Below are positions 47,401-59,110 of a DNA stretch of 64,000 nt, piece after piece. This DNA comes from Limonium bicolor (Eukaryota; Streptophyta; Magnoliopsida; Caryophyllales; Plumbaginaceae), in NCBI GenBank assembly GCA_023374045.1, contig CM041776.1, forward strand, positions 317,366,722 to 317,430,721. The letters are read 5' to 3'. The position numbers and the translations under genes are program-made. Numbering within the stretch: position 1 is the stretch's first letter; each line of letters begins with the position of its first letter. The notes below the pieces were generated by a model. That model made no database searches. It was not told the origin of the DNA and saw only the letters and a program-made list of their open reading frames with translations.

Positions 47401-47530
47401 GCCGTTTTAGTTTGTGGCCATGTCTTCCATGCCTATTGCCTTGAGAAGAGAACTCATGTCAGAGATGCAAGAGATCCACCTTGCCCCTTGTGTTCTGGCT
47501 GCACTGAGAAGGTGCAAGAAGCATGAGTTT
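44478..47530 (+). pseudogene. RING-finger protein gene, broken, multi-exon
   Basis: Candidate exons: 44478..44552 (MGREREELLRTL..., GT donor after CATCAG); 45517..45557 (acceptor GATGCAG; in-frame ATG at 45522 gives MPCSAGNPSSSK); 45852..46204 (KSARDANTSLKKKLHSSSKD, then an Asn/Gln-rich stretch ending GTRNGDLVQ); and 47212..47530. The last encodes a RING-type zinc finger: CVLCQNLL, then CGHVFHAYCLEK and DPPCPLC. Such proteins are usually E3 ubiquitin ligases. The frame shifts within exon 3 (about 46045) and again just before the first RING cysteine pair (about 47305, in a GT run), so an intact protein cannot be read. A LINE fragment sits in the intron between the last two exons. The first exon may belong to the 5' leader. 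Confidence 0.6.
46408..47180 (-). mobile_element. LINE fragment with endonuclease-domain remnant
   Basis: On the minus strand the frame at 47075..46890 has PILAIGNFGEVLEPVERYSV, equivalent to the GDFN motif of the LINE apurinic endonuclease. Further on, in other frames, SRIDRTFVGEEW and SILDH correspond to the family's SRIDRFLVSEEW and SISDH blocks. The left end reads, on the minus strand, CCCTAATTATCAAAAAA, like a LINE poly-A end. Reverse transcriptase is missing, so the copy is internally deleted. It lies antisense in an intron of the RING locus. Confidence 0.7.
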
Positions 47531-48047
47531 GTTGGCAGATGGATCATGTGTTGTCAGATGAAAAGCGTTGGTCATAGGTTCATCACAGAAGCACGATGTC
47601 TGAAGAACAAGGTAACTTAGATGGAGGGTCAACAAAGTTATCAGATGGATACCGTTGGACAACGATTGCCAATGGTGGTAGGTGTACATATTTAGTGTTT
47701 TTGCCCCCAATGAGTTGTGAAATGGTGAAAGATCTGATAGTAGGTTGTTGTATTAATATGTTTTTTTCAAACGGAGCTTTCTGCAACAGATAGATAGGAG
47801 GCCGCTTATTGCATCTTTAATGCCAAAAGGCTAGCTGTTTGCTTTGGCTGCAATCCCATATTAAGAACTGGATATGGTTACGAAATGCTGTGTAGGCTCC
47901 GACTCCCATGCACTTGGCCTACCTTAAAAGGAGAAGTGATGTGAGTAAGGATAATACTTAGGTCCCGTTCTCATTTTTTTCTTTCTTCAGGGTATGTAGA
48001 TTAAAGTGTAGAAACACTCTTCTTACAAGCGTTAGATAAGATTTAAA
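47531..48047. other. 3' flank of the RING locus, no further gene seen
   Basis: Short overlapping open frames on both strands without recognisable domains; probably 3' UTR and intergenic. Confidence 0.45.
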
Positions 48048-51000
48048 GGTAAAATTACATCCCACCAATGATGTTTGGTCTGATTTTTAATATGCCCATG
48101 TTGATTGGAAATTAAATCACCCACCTATGACATTTTTTCGTTTTACATCCGTCTACCAGCTACCTATATTTGTTAGTTATGTCTACGCTGTTGTAATGTG
48201 TAAACCAGTTTAATAATCCCACCCCAATGCACTAATGCTCACCGGGTTTGAACTTTCTTTCTATCATATTTGTGTTTTCTTCTTGAATTTACATCAGTAA
48301 CCCTATTTCGGTTAGTATCCTCTCTCCCTAAATTCCTCCATTGCTCTTCGCTTATTCGTCTCATACTACTTCTTGATTCTTTTCGTCTTTCTTCCTCGTT
48401 CTCTGGTCGCCTATTCCCTACATTTGTCATTACTCTACGAATTTGGAGCTGCCCGTTCTCGTATTTCATTGCTTGCGAATCTGGGTTTACAGTGAACCTT
48501 TGCGCTTTGGTATATGATTTTAACCTTAGTGTGTTTTTATGTGATTTGAACTCCCGCACTGGACTCAACGATAATTTAAAGTTTTGCGCTATGTTAGTTG
48601 ATTTTGAGCTATAGATTGTTTCTTGCTCCACTGGATCTCAATTTATCCACTGACTTTGCCAAATCTTGCATCCACTTGGTTTTCACATGACCATTGATGA
48701 TGGTTGAGTTTGAACCGTTGAATACTTGATGTGGGTTGATTTTGAACTCTAGTGCCATGATATGTGATTTTTCACATGATATGGTATGAACTGTATTTTT
48801 CTTTGTTGGACATGAATGTGAGTTTATATTCACACTGGTCGTGCTAGATTTGATCTTTGCGTGCGGATATGATTTCTGTTTTCCACTTCCGACATGATTT
48901 CTGAGGTTCTTTGGTCACTGTTTGTGTGAATATGAATTGCATTGTGATTTCTTAATGAATGACCCCTCATTCTCAGTTTTCCCCATTGTATTTTGATCCT
49001 TGGCGTGCATAAGTGATGAATCGGTACCAGTTTTTTTCTCATCTAGTTTTTTAAGCAATATTGGTATATTACCAGTTGTTTTCCTTATATAAGATATATG
49101 GTAATCAAGTACAAGGGATTAGTATACTATATGTTGCTCCTAACCATTTACGAGAAAAAACTGGAATTGCTTCACTTTGCTATGTGATCTTTTAGTATTA
49201 CCGTGTATAGCTATGATGATAGGGCTAAAATCCTAATATGAGCTCACTATTTGTCATCGATTACTCTATGTTGTAATGACAATTCTAAATGGTGGGTGTG
49301 GGCTATGATCCTATTGGCTATGTATATGTCAATTGAGTTGATCCTGGTATACTATTTTACTATGTCATCCTCAAACAATAGGAATAACGACAATCGCTTC
49401 ACATTTATTAATGTAAAGTTCAGTTGTAAGAGGAACGCCCGGTGGTCATTCCCTTGACATGTGAAAATCATGGAAAATTGTTTATTGATGCGATTGTTCT
49501 AATGGAATCTTCAAGTGGTGGTATGAGCTAATGGAGGTGAAGATCATTCTTTAAAGAGATAGAGCTGATTTGAAGTCTAAAATTAACAAGCTGGTTATTC
49601 TCTCGCATGTGATATGGTGCGATTATGCTTTTTTATTATCTAAAGTTAGTTAAGTGTAGCTAGTTAATATTGTAGGTCATTTCGAATGTACAAGTAGTGC
49701 TCTTTTAATGTATCAACTTTTGTTGTCTGATCTGATGTATCAACTGTCGTACTCTATAATAGTAGTTCTCTTTTGATGGAAATTCCTTCTTTCTAATACG
49801 TTGTGTAACAATTCCTTCTTTCAGTATTTTCATTTCATTCAGCTCAACAGAAGTGAAATAGCCTCACCAACTGAGAATATGCAATGGGCAAGAAACAACG
49901 AACTGTTATTTGAACCAACCATACATTATTGAACTACCGAGACACCTGAATAAGTGGTATAAACCTTACAATCTCAAAAAAAGAAGTTGTTATAGCACAT
50001 TACATTACAACCAATAATCTCAAAAACAAAATTTGTTATGGCTCATTACATTACGACCAACAATCTCAAAATCATAAGTCACCAGCATAGTAGAATTAAT
50101 CTAAACATCTCAAACAATGTATTTGAACCTTAGAACCCCAAAATAAGCTACATAAGTGAATTACTACTACTCGCTTTGAAGTATGACAAGCACCGGCACA
50201 GTTTTTCTTCAAACACCTACAATTAAACACAGAGCCAATTTCAAGTTAGAAGTTACACAACTAAATAGCGATCAAAAACTGAACAAAAAAAAAAAACAAT
50301 ACCTTGTGACTCTTATTAACCTTCTTGTGTTGCACCACTCTAGATGTAGAGGTTGTCTCGCTAGTTTTCTTTCTCTTCATTCGCTTTGTAACATATGATC
50401 GTTCCTCTTGCGTGGCTGCTTTCCCTCCAGTGTGGCACTTCAAGAGACACTTCCATTTTTGTCAAACACAATATCCATTCAGCAACAGCAATACATGAGT
50501 TAGTTGAGCTAGTAGTAGCAGTAAGAAGTCAATCGAACATAATTACAACAATGCACTTAATTTACTAGTCCATTAGGTAGAGCTAAATTGACAAAAACCA
50601 ACTAGAGTTGAAAATCAACTAACACAACGCGGGACTTCTAAATTAGCTTACACATTGTGGGAGTTCAAAATCAACTAAGACAATGCGGCACTTCTACTTA
50701 TACAACAGAGTGTGGGAGCTCAAAACCACACAGAAACACACTAGGGTTGGAAATCACATACCAGAGTGCAAGGGTTCACTGTAAACCCAGATTCACAAGA
50801 GGAAATATGAGGACCGAGCAACTCCAGATTCACAAAGCAACAATGGATGCAGGGAATAAGCAACCAAAGAACGAGGAAGAAAGACAAGAATAATTGAGAA
50901 TAAGACTAAGAAGAATAAGCAAAGAGCAATGAGAGAATTTAGAGAGTGAGGCGAGATATCACCAAATTAGGGTTACTAGTGCAGAATCGAGAAGAAGAAG

Positions 51001-51222
51001 ACACAAATAGGAATTAGGAAGTCCAAACCAGGTGAGCAGTAGTGCATTAAGGGTGAGATTATTAAACCAGTTTACACTTCAGCAACAACAACAAATAAAA
51101 AAAATGCCACGCAGATGTAACTACCAGATATGGATAGCTGGTTGATGGATTGTAAAACGGCGAGACCATATGGGTGGGCTGTGAAATTAAGTCCAACCGC
51201 ATGAGTGGGGTGTAATTTTACC
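48048..51222. mobile_element. Mutator-like element with about 560-bp terminal inverted repeats
   Basis: The ends GGTAAAATTACATCCCACC (48048) and, inverted, GGTAAAATTACACCCCACTC (from 51222) start arms that can be matched for about 560 bp, through AAACCAGTTTAATAATC/AAACTGGTTTAATAATC, TGTGTTTTCTTCTTGAATTT and GAATCTGGGTTTACAGTGAAC, to about 48610 and 50660. Arms of this length are typical of Mutator-like elements. The 2-kb centre shows no transposase I can recognise. Flanking 9-mers do not match, so the TSD has decayed. Arm identity looks like 75-80 percent, so the element is old. Confidence 0.8.
48630..50640. other. Interior of the Mutator-like element, no gene assigned
   Basis: The left half repeats phrases such as TGATTTTGAACTC and GTGTGAATATGAATTGC. 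The right half is A-rich. Open frames of 60-80 codons lack domains. Confidence 0.5.
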
Positions 51223-51984
51223 TCTTTATTTAGTGTGAACTTTAACTTCTTTAACTATTGGAACTCGACTATATATAATTGTTTAAAAAATATAAAATGA
51301 AAGAGAAAATTCATAAGATGTCATTAAGGATTTTATCCTTAATGTTTTTCACAAAAGTGCCATAAAAATTTATGTATAGAGATATGTTATTCACCACTTT
51401 TCAAAGGTTTAGGGTTCAATATTCAAATTTTTGGGTAAGATTTGGGTATTAAAGTATTGAGTTTAGGGTCTATCTTTTTGGATTTAAAAGTTAATGTAAG
51501 AGGATATAAAGGTAGATTAAGGATTGGGTCTTACGATTCATAATTATAGGTTTAAGGATTTAGTTAATATAATAAAGACTATTTGATTGTTAAATTCTAA
51601 AAATATTAATGACATTTTATGAACTTTTCAAAACAGAAATGAGAGAGAAAAAAAAATGAGCTCTCTCCCTCCTCTTAACCCACACCTTCATTCAAGCAGG
51701 GTAATGTGGGAGATTGAACTTGGATGGAAGTGAGGTGTAGCATACAACATAGGATATTACTTTAGCGATCCTTATTAGCTACAAGTATATGTAGCTATCT
51801 ATAACTATATTTGTAAATGAATAGTTTGTATAATGTAAAAGTACAAGTTTTGTAAGCTTATTGTATAGTTTAATAAGTTAGTATGTACATATAGTAGAAT
51901 TTCAATAATATCAAAATTCAATGTATAACTTTATATATACATCTGTACAGTTTTTATTTATTAGTTATACAGTTTTATAAAACA

Positions 51985-51986
<2 letters not shown>

Positions 51987-52021
<35 letters not shown>

Positions 52022-52022
52022 T
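51987..52022. repeat. Compound microsatellite (TA)n(GA)n
   Basis: TATATATATA followed by GAGAGAGAGAGAGA. Confidence 0.95.
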
Positions 52023-52287
52023 CATTTATAGCCATATTTGGATGTGGACAAGAAATTATTTACTTCAAATATGAGAGGTTGTTCAAAAAATAAATATGGG
52101 AGCAGTGTGTTGACGGTTAATTTAGCAAAAAAACAATATTTGAATTTTGAGTAAAGACACTTTCATTGAGGGAATAAGTAAGCAAATTACAAACATTCGC
52201 TCAAATCAGATCCTATTATTGTAGAATAACTTCAAATTATAAAAAATGACTAATTATAGCAATTGTTAAGATTCGTATTAAAGTAGA

Positions 52288-52320
52288 TATGTGTGTGTGT
52301 GTATATATATATATATAGTT
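52288..52320. repeat. Compound microsatellite (TG)n(TA)n
   Basis: TGTGTGTGTGT followed by ATATATATATATATA. Confidence 0.95.
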
Positions 52321-52975
52321 ATAGTTATTTTAATAATAGATACCCTTACATTTATGTGATGTCGTAAGTCAAAATAATTTATGCAAAACTATAGAAAGCA
52401 GGTAGACTATGAACAACCTTGATAGAAATTCAGCTTAAGCCCAGCATAACCCAACTGTCAAGATGGCAGACTTGAGCAAAAACTAACCCAATGAATCAAA
52501 TTTTTGTATATGACCTAGCCCAAACCCAAGTCCCAACCCACACAAATAACCACTAATAGTCCCAAGTAAAACTAGCATACAAGACCTTTTTTTAACAAAC
52601 ATACAAGACCATATTTTTAGAGACTAAATATTGCAAATAATTTTTTAAAAAAATCCTAATTTGTCCAGTATAATCTTTTTAAAAAATACACTTATAGAAT
52701 TGTCTAGGAGTATGATTATTTTCCCTGATGATGAAACATATATTGAATTAAAACACTAACAACTTTGTCATTGCAAATTGGAAGCTAAGGAAATCTAAAT
52801 CCAGGCAATTAATTAAACCCACGTTAGACATGCACGAAATGAGCAACTGCTAAAGATGACGGCTAGGCTCATAATTTAGCAACAAAGATCGGATATTCCG
52901 ACCGCTATAGTACATTTACATCGCTAAAAAGGACTTAATTGAAAAGAAACCTAAACAAAAGAGATTTTTTAGCCG

Positions 52976-55701
52976 CTAGCGCTGGCAAGTCTTCTTATTA
53001 TGACCAGCTCCTAGGCACCTAGAGCAGATAACCACCCTCGCATCTGGACGCCTTTGTCTGGCTTGTCTAGCCTTATCTTGACTCAACGATCGAGAGATAG
53101 TCGGAGGAAGCACTTTCGTGTCAGCCGAACGTATATACTTTCCACCTTTCTCCGGTAAGGGATCTGAGAGCTCAGGCTCATATGTAGCAACGAAGTTACT
53201 GGCATATAAGTACCGAGAGCAATAGTCATACAAATTTCGACCAGTGCGGTTAATAACAGCCACAGCATGAGAGCAAGGCAAACCAGTCACCTTCCAAAAC
53301 CTGCAAGTGCAGTCCCTGGTTTCCATATTCACCGCATGGGCTGATGACTTTTCTCTTACTTCGAAGAGGTACTCAGAGGATATAAGAACTTTCATTTTAA
53401 AGCCATTCAGAATCTCTAGTCTAAGGGATTCTTCCATTGTTGGGGTCAACATACTACTCGTGGGCCATGTGCTTGATTCTGAACGGCGAGAATGCATCAG
53501 CTCCACAATCATTTGAGTTAATGATTCAATCTTGCGAGTTATGGGATATTCCCTTTCTCGGTCCAGCAACTTGATGAAGAGTTCAACTGGGTTATCAGTG
53601 ATATGATTAAACCTTTCTCCCACATATATAGTACTTGCCCAGTATTGTGGTTCAATATTCCGCAGCCACTCATAAGAGTTTGGAGATGCTTGCTTGATTA
53701 GGTCCATTGAGCTCCTGAACCCATCAAATAGCTTTGCATGAGCAGCTGCCACTAATCCTCCAATCAGTGATCCCCTACCTTCTCCATGAAACGGCCCCTT
53801 CATGTTTCTTTAATGCCTTCACGAGATGATGCATAGTGTAACCAATATGTGCATCCTTAAATATGGTGAGAATGGAATCATTTAATTGCTTCTCCCAATC
53901 AAAAGCTATTGTCAAGGACAGTGAGTTGGGTATTACAGCCTTCAACTTCTCGAGAAACCAAATCCACGCAGCTGTGTTTTCCACATCAACAATTGCAATT
54001 GCCACAGGGAAAAGCCCATCATTTCCATCTAATGCAGTAGCCACCAATAAATATTCATGGTATTTGGATTTAAGTGATGTGGAATCTAGAAAGAGAAGGG
54101 GTCGACAACCATTCTGAAAACCAAGAACTGAGGCATGAAAACATAAGAAAAGGCGTTGAAATCTCTTATCATCGTCGCTTGTAACAAGATCAACAGTGCC
54201 AGCAAGTGCCACCTTCTCACACAACTGAGGCAGATCATTATAGGCCTCTTCATGAGAACCCATTAACTGCGATTTCACATCTATCATTCCTCGTCTTACT
54301 TGAGAATAGTTGACCTTTACCCCAAAATCTCGAATGATTTCCTGAACTATATCCTTGGTCTTACTTTTTGGTGTTTCCCGTAATCTTTCTTTTAGAACAC
54401 CAACCAACCAGTTCTTTGATGGACGAAAACCCATATTCTTACCTTCACAATTATGAGTGCTGACCATCTTCCTTACCCAAAATGATTCTTCAGATTGCAC
54501 TTTTGAAGCGCTTATTCTCCATGAGCAGCCTTCAACAGAACATCTTCCAGTAACCTGATTTGCACCATTCTTCCTCAGTTTGTACGCAAAACAATGTGCA
54601 ATAGCATAATTATGCAGCGCTTCACGAAACTCATATACATCCCTGAACTTTTTACCAACTTTGATTGCTTTTTTCCACTGCGCAACCAATTCTTTGGATG
54701 TAAGGTTATCAGAATTATCATTGCAAGGTGAGATCAGTTCTTCCAACACATAATCGGCTTCTGAAGTTTCAGAAGCGGTATTTCCCTTTTTCTTTTTATT
54801 AGTGGGAGATCTTTTGTTCTGAATATCCTCATCCAGACCTACGTATGAAGCTGCTGCTCTTCTCCTCTTCTTGACCGTATCTGCTGGTGAGCACGTTGTA
54901 GGATCAGAGTTTTTGCTTTGAGCAGGAGTTCCTGGAATATATGGTTCTGAATCTTCGGACGAAGAATTTGACGAATCAGATGAAGAAGATTCTCCAAGAG
55001 AGCTCTCACAATCATCCAAAGATGTCTCACTATCCTCGAGTGTACCAGCAGGGGAGACAGGATCATCAGCAGATGGATGCGCAGGGTTCACCACCTCAGA
55101 CATCCTAATTCCATTTTCCCTGTGAGAAATTATCTGTCAGATAAACATGCAGCCCATTTGCAATCATGAATGATCAGCACAGATAATACGACAGGTAGCA
55201 GACTAGACAGTGGTCATCATCCCTCTGGAAGAAATCGGAATTAACCAGTCTTATCATGTTGCTAACTTAGTAAGCACAGTTACCCAAGATAAATATGAAA
55301 AGGAAACGAGGAACAAGTACATACATGGCAAAATTAGTTACAATAGATGAATACCTGCAATCTGGGGTCTCAAGAGCACTGTGATCAAACCTTTCTTTAC
55401 CACTGAGGTAAAGATCGGCTGTCACTGCATTATCATAGAGGCAAAACATCCTTTTCAGATCTATATCATCAGATAAATTGACAAGAGTTCGGGTGCTTCC
55501 TGGGATGAAGTACTTAATAGAGATAGATTTATGATCAAGAGTGCACATGTGAGCTAATTTTAACTTGAGATCATCAAAAGTAATGTCTTCATTGGCATTG
55601 AGTGCATTGGCTTCTCCACCTTTGTAAGACAAAGACCCATCCTCATTTGAAATGAACTCTCCTCCAGATTGGCAAATCAATATGAGTTTTCCCTTCACCA
55701 T
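52976..55701 (-). CDS. PB1 - MULE transposase - SWIM - zinc knuckle protein (MUSTANG-like), one frameshift
   Basis: Coding exons 55701..55355 and 55119..52976 are joined by a 235-bp intron (GT donor after GATTGCAG, acceptor CTCACAG); the split codon rebuilds Arg in frame. Exon 1 is a PB1 domain (KGKLILICQSGGEF, SLSYKGGEANAL, SIKYFIPG, LSDDIDLKRMF). Exon 2 holds an acidic Ser-rich linker, basic patches (KKRRRAA, NKKKKG), a MuDR-type N-terminal zinc domain (RCSVEGCSWRI...HNC), the MULE core (LFLDSTSLKSK, FDWEKQLNDS), a SWIM finger (CTCRFWKVTGLPCSH) and a CCHC knuckle (CSRCLGAGHNKKTC) at the end. This order is that of domesticated MULE-derived plant genes; no TIRs flank it. About 830 aa. Near 53805 the frame shifts by one base, breaking the transposase region. 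The start is the ATG at 55701, since the ATG at 55719 overlaps a TATGCAG splice acceptor. Confidence 0.85.
53798..53815 (-). other. Frameshift site in the PB1-MULE gene
   Basis: The upstream frame runs ...HHLVKALKKHEG and stops at 53775. The family-conserved continuation (KGPFHGEGRGSLIGG) starts in another frame at 53800. One base gained or two lost in the A-rich AAAGAAACATGAAG explains it. No intron borders are visible. Confidence 0.85.
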
Positions 55702-55711
55702 CCCATACAGT

Positions 55712-56213
55712 TTCTGCATACATAAGTCAGAAGGTAAACTATACGATGCAGGCCAACTTCAATCACTATTTAAATTGTGTGACAGCAGTACTGCAGCTCT
55801 TTTCATTCCAATGGCGTTACAATCATTGTTAATTTCCAGTGGAACTTTCCCTTTTTTCCCTTCATTACCTATGATGCGCGGGGACGGCAACAGGAATCGA
55901 AATGGGGGTGAGGACGCATACAAGGAACGCCATTTGAAGTATAAACAAGAAAATCCGGGACGGAAGAGAATATTAGACCACCGTTAAATAGATTGATAAT
56001 AACCACACAGGAAATAATTGAATACAATTGCACACTGCCCACCAGACCAAATCAGTAGCAGCATAGCACAGATACCAGCACTAGGGTAGTACAGTAGCAG
56101 TGTGGGAGTAGAAAGGATGACAACAAATTGCAACCCGAATTGGTTGACGACTCCTCTCCCAGCAAAGCTAATTTTGAAACAGAAAAATAACCCTTCCAGA
56201 GCTTACCAAACCA
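55712..56213 (-). other. Probable 5'-UTR intron of the PB1-MULE gene
   Basis: Minus strand: donor CTGGTAAGTGG near 56213 and acceptor TATGCAG at 55712. Sequence upstream of the donor (about 56215..56400) would be the non-coding first exon. Leader introns are common in plant genes; no transcript evidence is available here. Confidence 0.5.
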
Positions 56214-56487
56214 CTTACCAGTTACCAATCCAACAAAAGCGACGAAAAAGAAAGGACGAAGGTTTGCAATGGTGCGAGATTGCGATTCAATTCGAGAAGA
56301 AGGGAAACACAGCCCACCGGAACATCGATCCACAACAGCAAAAGGACAAGGACGAGCAAGTGAAATTGCCGGTGCCGTGTTTCTCTTCTTTTTTCTTCTA
56401 ACGCGTAACGTAAATGACGTTTTGATGTTTTGTAAGCTACAACGCTGCGTATGCTCAATGTTCTGTTAACTCGGCAAAAAAGATCTA

Positions 56488-57406
56488 AGGGGGCGTTCAC
56501 TTCGAGACAAGGACAAGGAAACGGAATGGAATCAGGAAAGAGAATGGAAAGGAAAGGAATTCCCCCCAATCAAGAAGTATGTTTGGTTCCGACCCAGAAA
56601 CGGAATAGAACTCCCCATGATTTCCTTTGTTATGTTTGGTTTTGGACATGGGAATCATCCTATTTTTCTGAAAATTATTCTTATTTCATTCAATAGTAAT
56701 ATTCTCTTCATTCTAAAATGTAATCATTCCAGCGTATTCAATCATTTTCATAATGTAAGTTATTCCAAAAATTTTATAATACCCATATTATTAATTAATT
56801 GTATTTTTAAATTGTTTTAAAATCTTACGCCATAACTCTATGTTCTTTTTTTACCATTTCAAATCGGGTAATATTCATTTTAAATGTTAAAAATAATATG
56901 ATAAGTTGGGAATCTAATATTAGTTTAAGTAGTAAAATAAATTATTATTATTAGATTTGCAAAAATATTTTTTGCAAAAAAAAATTCTTAATGAAATATT
57001 ATTATTTGTATATTAACGAATCTAATATCATTTGTGAGTTTCATCGTCAGAGAAACATTTTTTTCCAGAAATTTCTCACCCGTGACTATGATTTGTGTAG
57101 AGTAAAATAATTATTTTGAGGAAAGAGAGGGGAATTAATTATTTGTTTAGAGGAAAGAGGGGAAAATAATTTTTAAATGATAATTCACGTTTTTGGGAAA
57201 AATAATTATTTACCTAAAGGAAAGAGAGAAAACTGGAAGAAAGGGAAAAGTTTTCCCAGGGGTTATACGGGGATAGGGAAGAGGGATTTTGGGGGTTTAC
57301 AAAAATGAAATTTGGGGAAACAAAATTATTAAAAAGTCTAAACAAACAATATCAAACGGAATGAAACCGTTTCCCTTTCCTTGTTAGCCCAAAGTGAACA
57401 GCCCCT
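56488..57406. mobile_element. hAT-type MITE, about 920 bp
   Basis: Terminal inverted repeats AGGGGGCGTTCACTTCG and, from the right, AGGGGCTGTTCACTTTGGG, followed on both sides by purine-rich AAGGAAA/GGAATGG words. Ends of the type GGGGCTGTTCACTT are common in plant hAT-derived MITEs. The candidate 8-bp TSD does not match well. It lies about 90 bp upstream of the likely promoter side of the PB1-MULE gene. No coding capacity. Confidence 0.65.
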
Positions 57407-58400
57407 AAAAGAGTTTGGAGTTTATTTCGATTTAGGAATACACGTTTGTTAAGGGTAAAAACAGCTTTTATTTTGCAATTTATTTCTGATTAATTTACTC
57501 ACCCTTTAATGAGATAATATTAATGCGACACACCGCTTGAATGAATAGAATAAATTGATGGAGTAGATTCTAACTTTTTATTTATTATAGAGGTCATGTT
57601 TGTAATTTTAGAAAATATAGAAGAAACATTAGACTTGTTCCATCATTAGTTTCAAGAGAGAGAAAAAATAAACAATGAACTTTAATAAACATTCCCACGA
57701 TAGCAATATTTATTACTGAAATGAAAATGAAGTATTGATTTGAAAATCAAATAATAGAGAGGTCCCACATTTTAAGCAAAGTTATTTATTTAAAAATAAT
57801 AAATTAAAATTTTTGTTGACAAGACACGTTAAAAATAAATATAAAACTTGGTTGAATTTATTTATTACTTAAAAATATTTGCGTTCAAATAATTTAAATC
57901 TATTCATTCATTATATAAATATATTGTCTAAATTTAAAATCTTGATTTTTGTCAAACAAATCTACACCTATTTTGAAAATCTATCATTTTATTTAAATAT
58001 TTACACATTTACTTAAATGAGAAATTAATAAAAATCTACATTTATATCGAACAAAGCTACACTTGTATTTTAAAAATTCTATAAATTTACATAAATATCT
58101 ACATTTTTAGTTAAATAAAGAAGTAATATTAGACGATATCATATTCCCATGATTTAATTTGATAAGAAAACGCAAACCATCAATATGTTTTAAATGGTAG
58201 TGTAACCAATCTAGTTAGAAAAAAAGATAAAGATCCACATTTTAAGAAAATTGCTTAAAAATAAGCAATTAGAAAATATTTTAACATGAATCCCTTAAAA
58301 TAAAATACTTCACAAAAAAAATCCACTTTTTATTTCAAAATTGTACTGTCTAAATTTATAATCTACACTTTTATCAAACAAATCTATACCTACATGTTAA
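57407..58400. other. Intergenic, AT-rich; no gene seen
   Basis: Repeated loose words such as ATCTACA.TTTTACTTAAAT (57960..58110 and again 58920..59035) suggest one sequence interrupted by the foldback MITE at 58402. Confidence 0.5.
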
Positions 58401-58401
58401 A

Positions 58402-58901
58402 AGTAAATTACTCGGAACCCCTTGAGGATTGGGCATAATACAGTTAACCCCATTGTCTCTATCATAATTATTGGTAACCATTTGAGGTTACAGTATCTTG
58501 ACTATGAGCCTTTTTACTATAATTCTATTATTAAAACGTTAACCACGTGCTGACCCATCAACTTAATCACATTATTAATGATATGCTTGAAAAAACAGTG
58601 CTTAATCAGCATTCCTATTGTCCCGAAAAAAAACGTAAACCCTGCCTCGAAAATGCATCTAAATTGGGATGAAAGAGAGTTAAACGATGTTGATTAAGCA
58701 GTTTTGATGTCCAGGCTGGCATTAATAATGTGAATAAGTTGATGAGCCAACATGTAGTTAATGTTTTGATAACAAAGTTATAGTTCGAGGGCTCATGGTC
58801 AGAGATAACGTAACCTCAAGGTGGTTACAAATATTTATGATAAACACAAGGGGGTTAACCGTATTATGCTCATTCCTCAAGGGGGTTTTGAGTAATTTAC
58901 T
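58402..58901. mobile_element. 500-bp foldback MITE, copy 2
   Basis: Same family as 30750..31244. Left arm: GTAAATTACTCGGAACCCC, GGGCATAATACAGTTAACCC. Right arm: complement ending GGGGGTTTTGAGTAATTTAC. The inner part has CATTATTAATG and matching arms around GTTAACCACGTGCTGACC. Confidence 0.85.
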
Positions 58902-59036
58902 CATAATCTATCAATTTACTTGAATATCTACATTTTTACTTAAATGATGAATCAATAAAAATCTACACTTATATAAACAATTCTACACTTACATTTAAAA
59001 ATTATATCATTTTACTTAAAGATCTACATTTTTACT

Positions 59037-59110
59037 TAGACCCGTGACTTAGTCGGTAGGGAAGTGGTATCATAGAACCAAAGGTCCTGGTTCAAAACTT
59101 ACCCGATACC
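59037..59110 (+). mobile_element. SINE-like tRNA-derived head
   Basis: GACTTAGTCGGTAGGGAAGTGG resembles an A-box region, and GGTCCTGGTTCAAAACTT a B-box (GGTTCAAAAC). The spacing of about 35 bp fits RNA polymerase III promoters. An A-run follows near 59122. Confidence 0.5.

Larger units (their letters stand above)
51223..52970. other. Intergenic, AT-rich; no gene seen
   Basis: Contains two microsatellites and no convincing open frame. The end presumably holds the 3' flank of the minus-strand gene ending at 52976. Confidence 0.5.

Noticed and set aside
48239..48631. 114- and 130-codon open frames on opposite strands
   Set aside because: They lie wholly within the left arm of the Mutator-like element; the right arm copy does not keep the frame.
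53307..54117. Plus-strand open frames inside the PB1-MULE gene
   Set aside because: Shadows of the strongly supported minus-strand coding exon.
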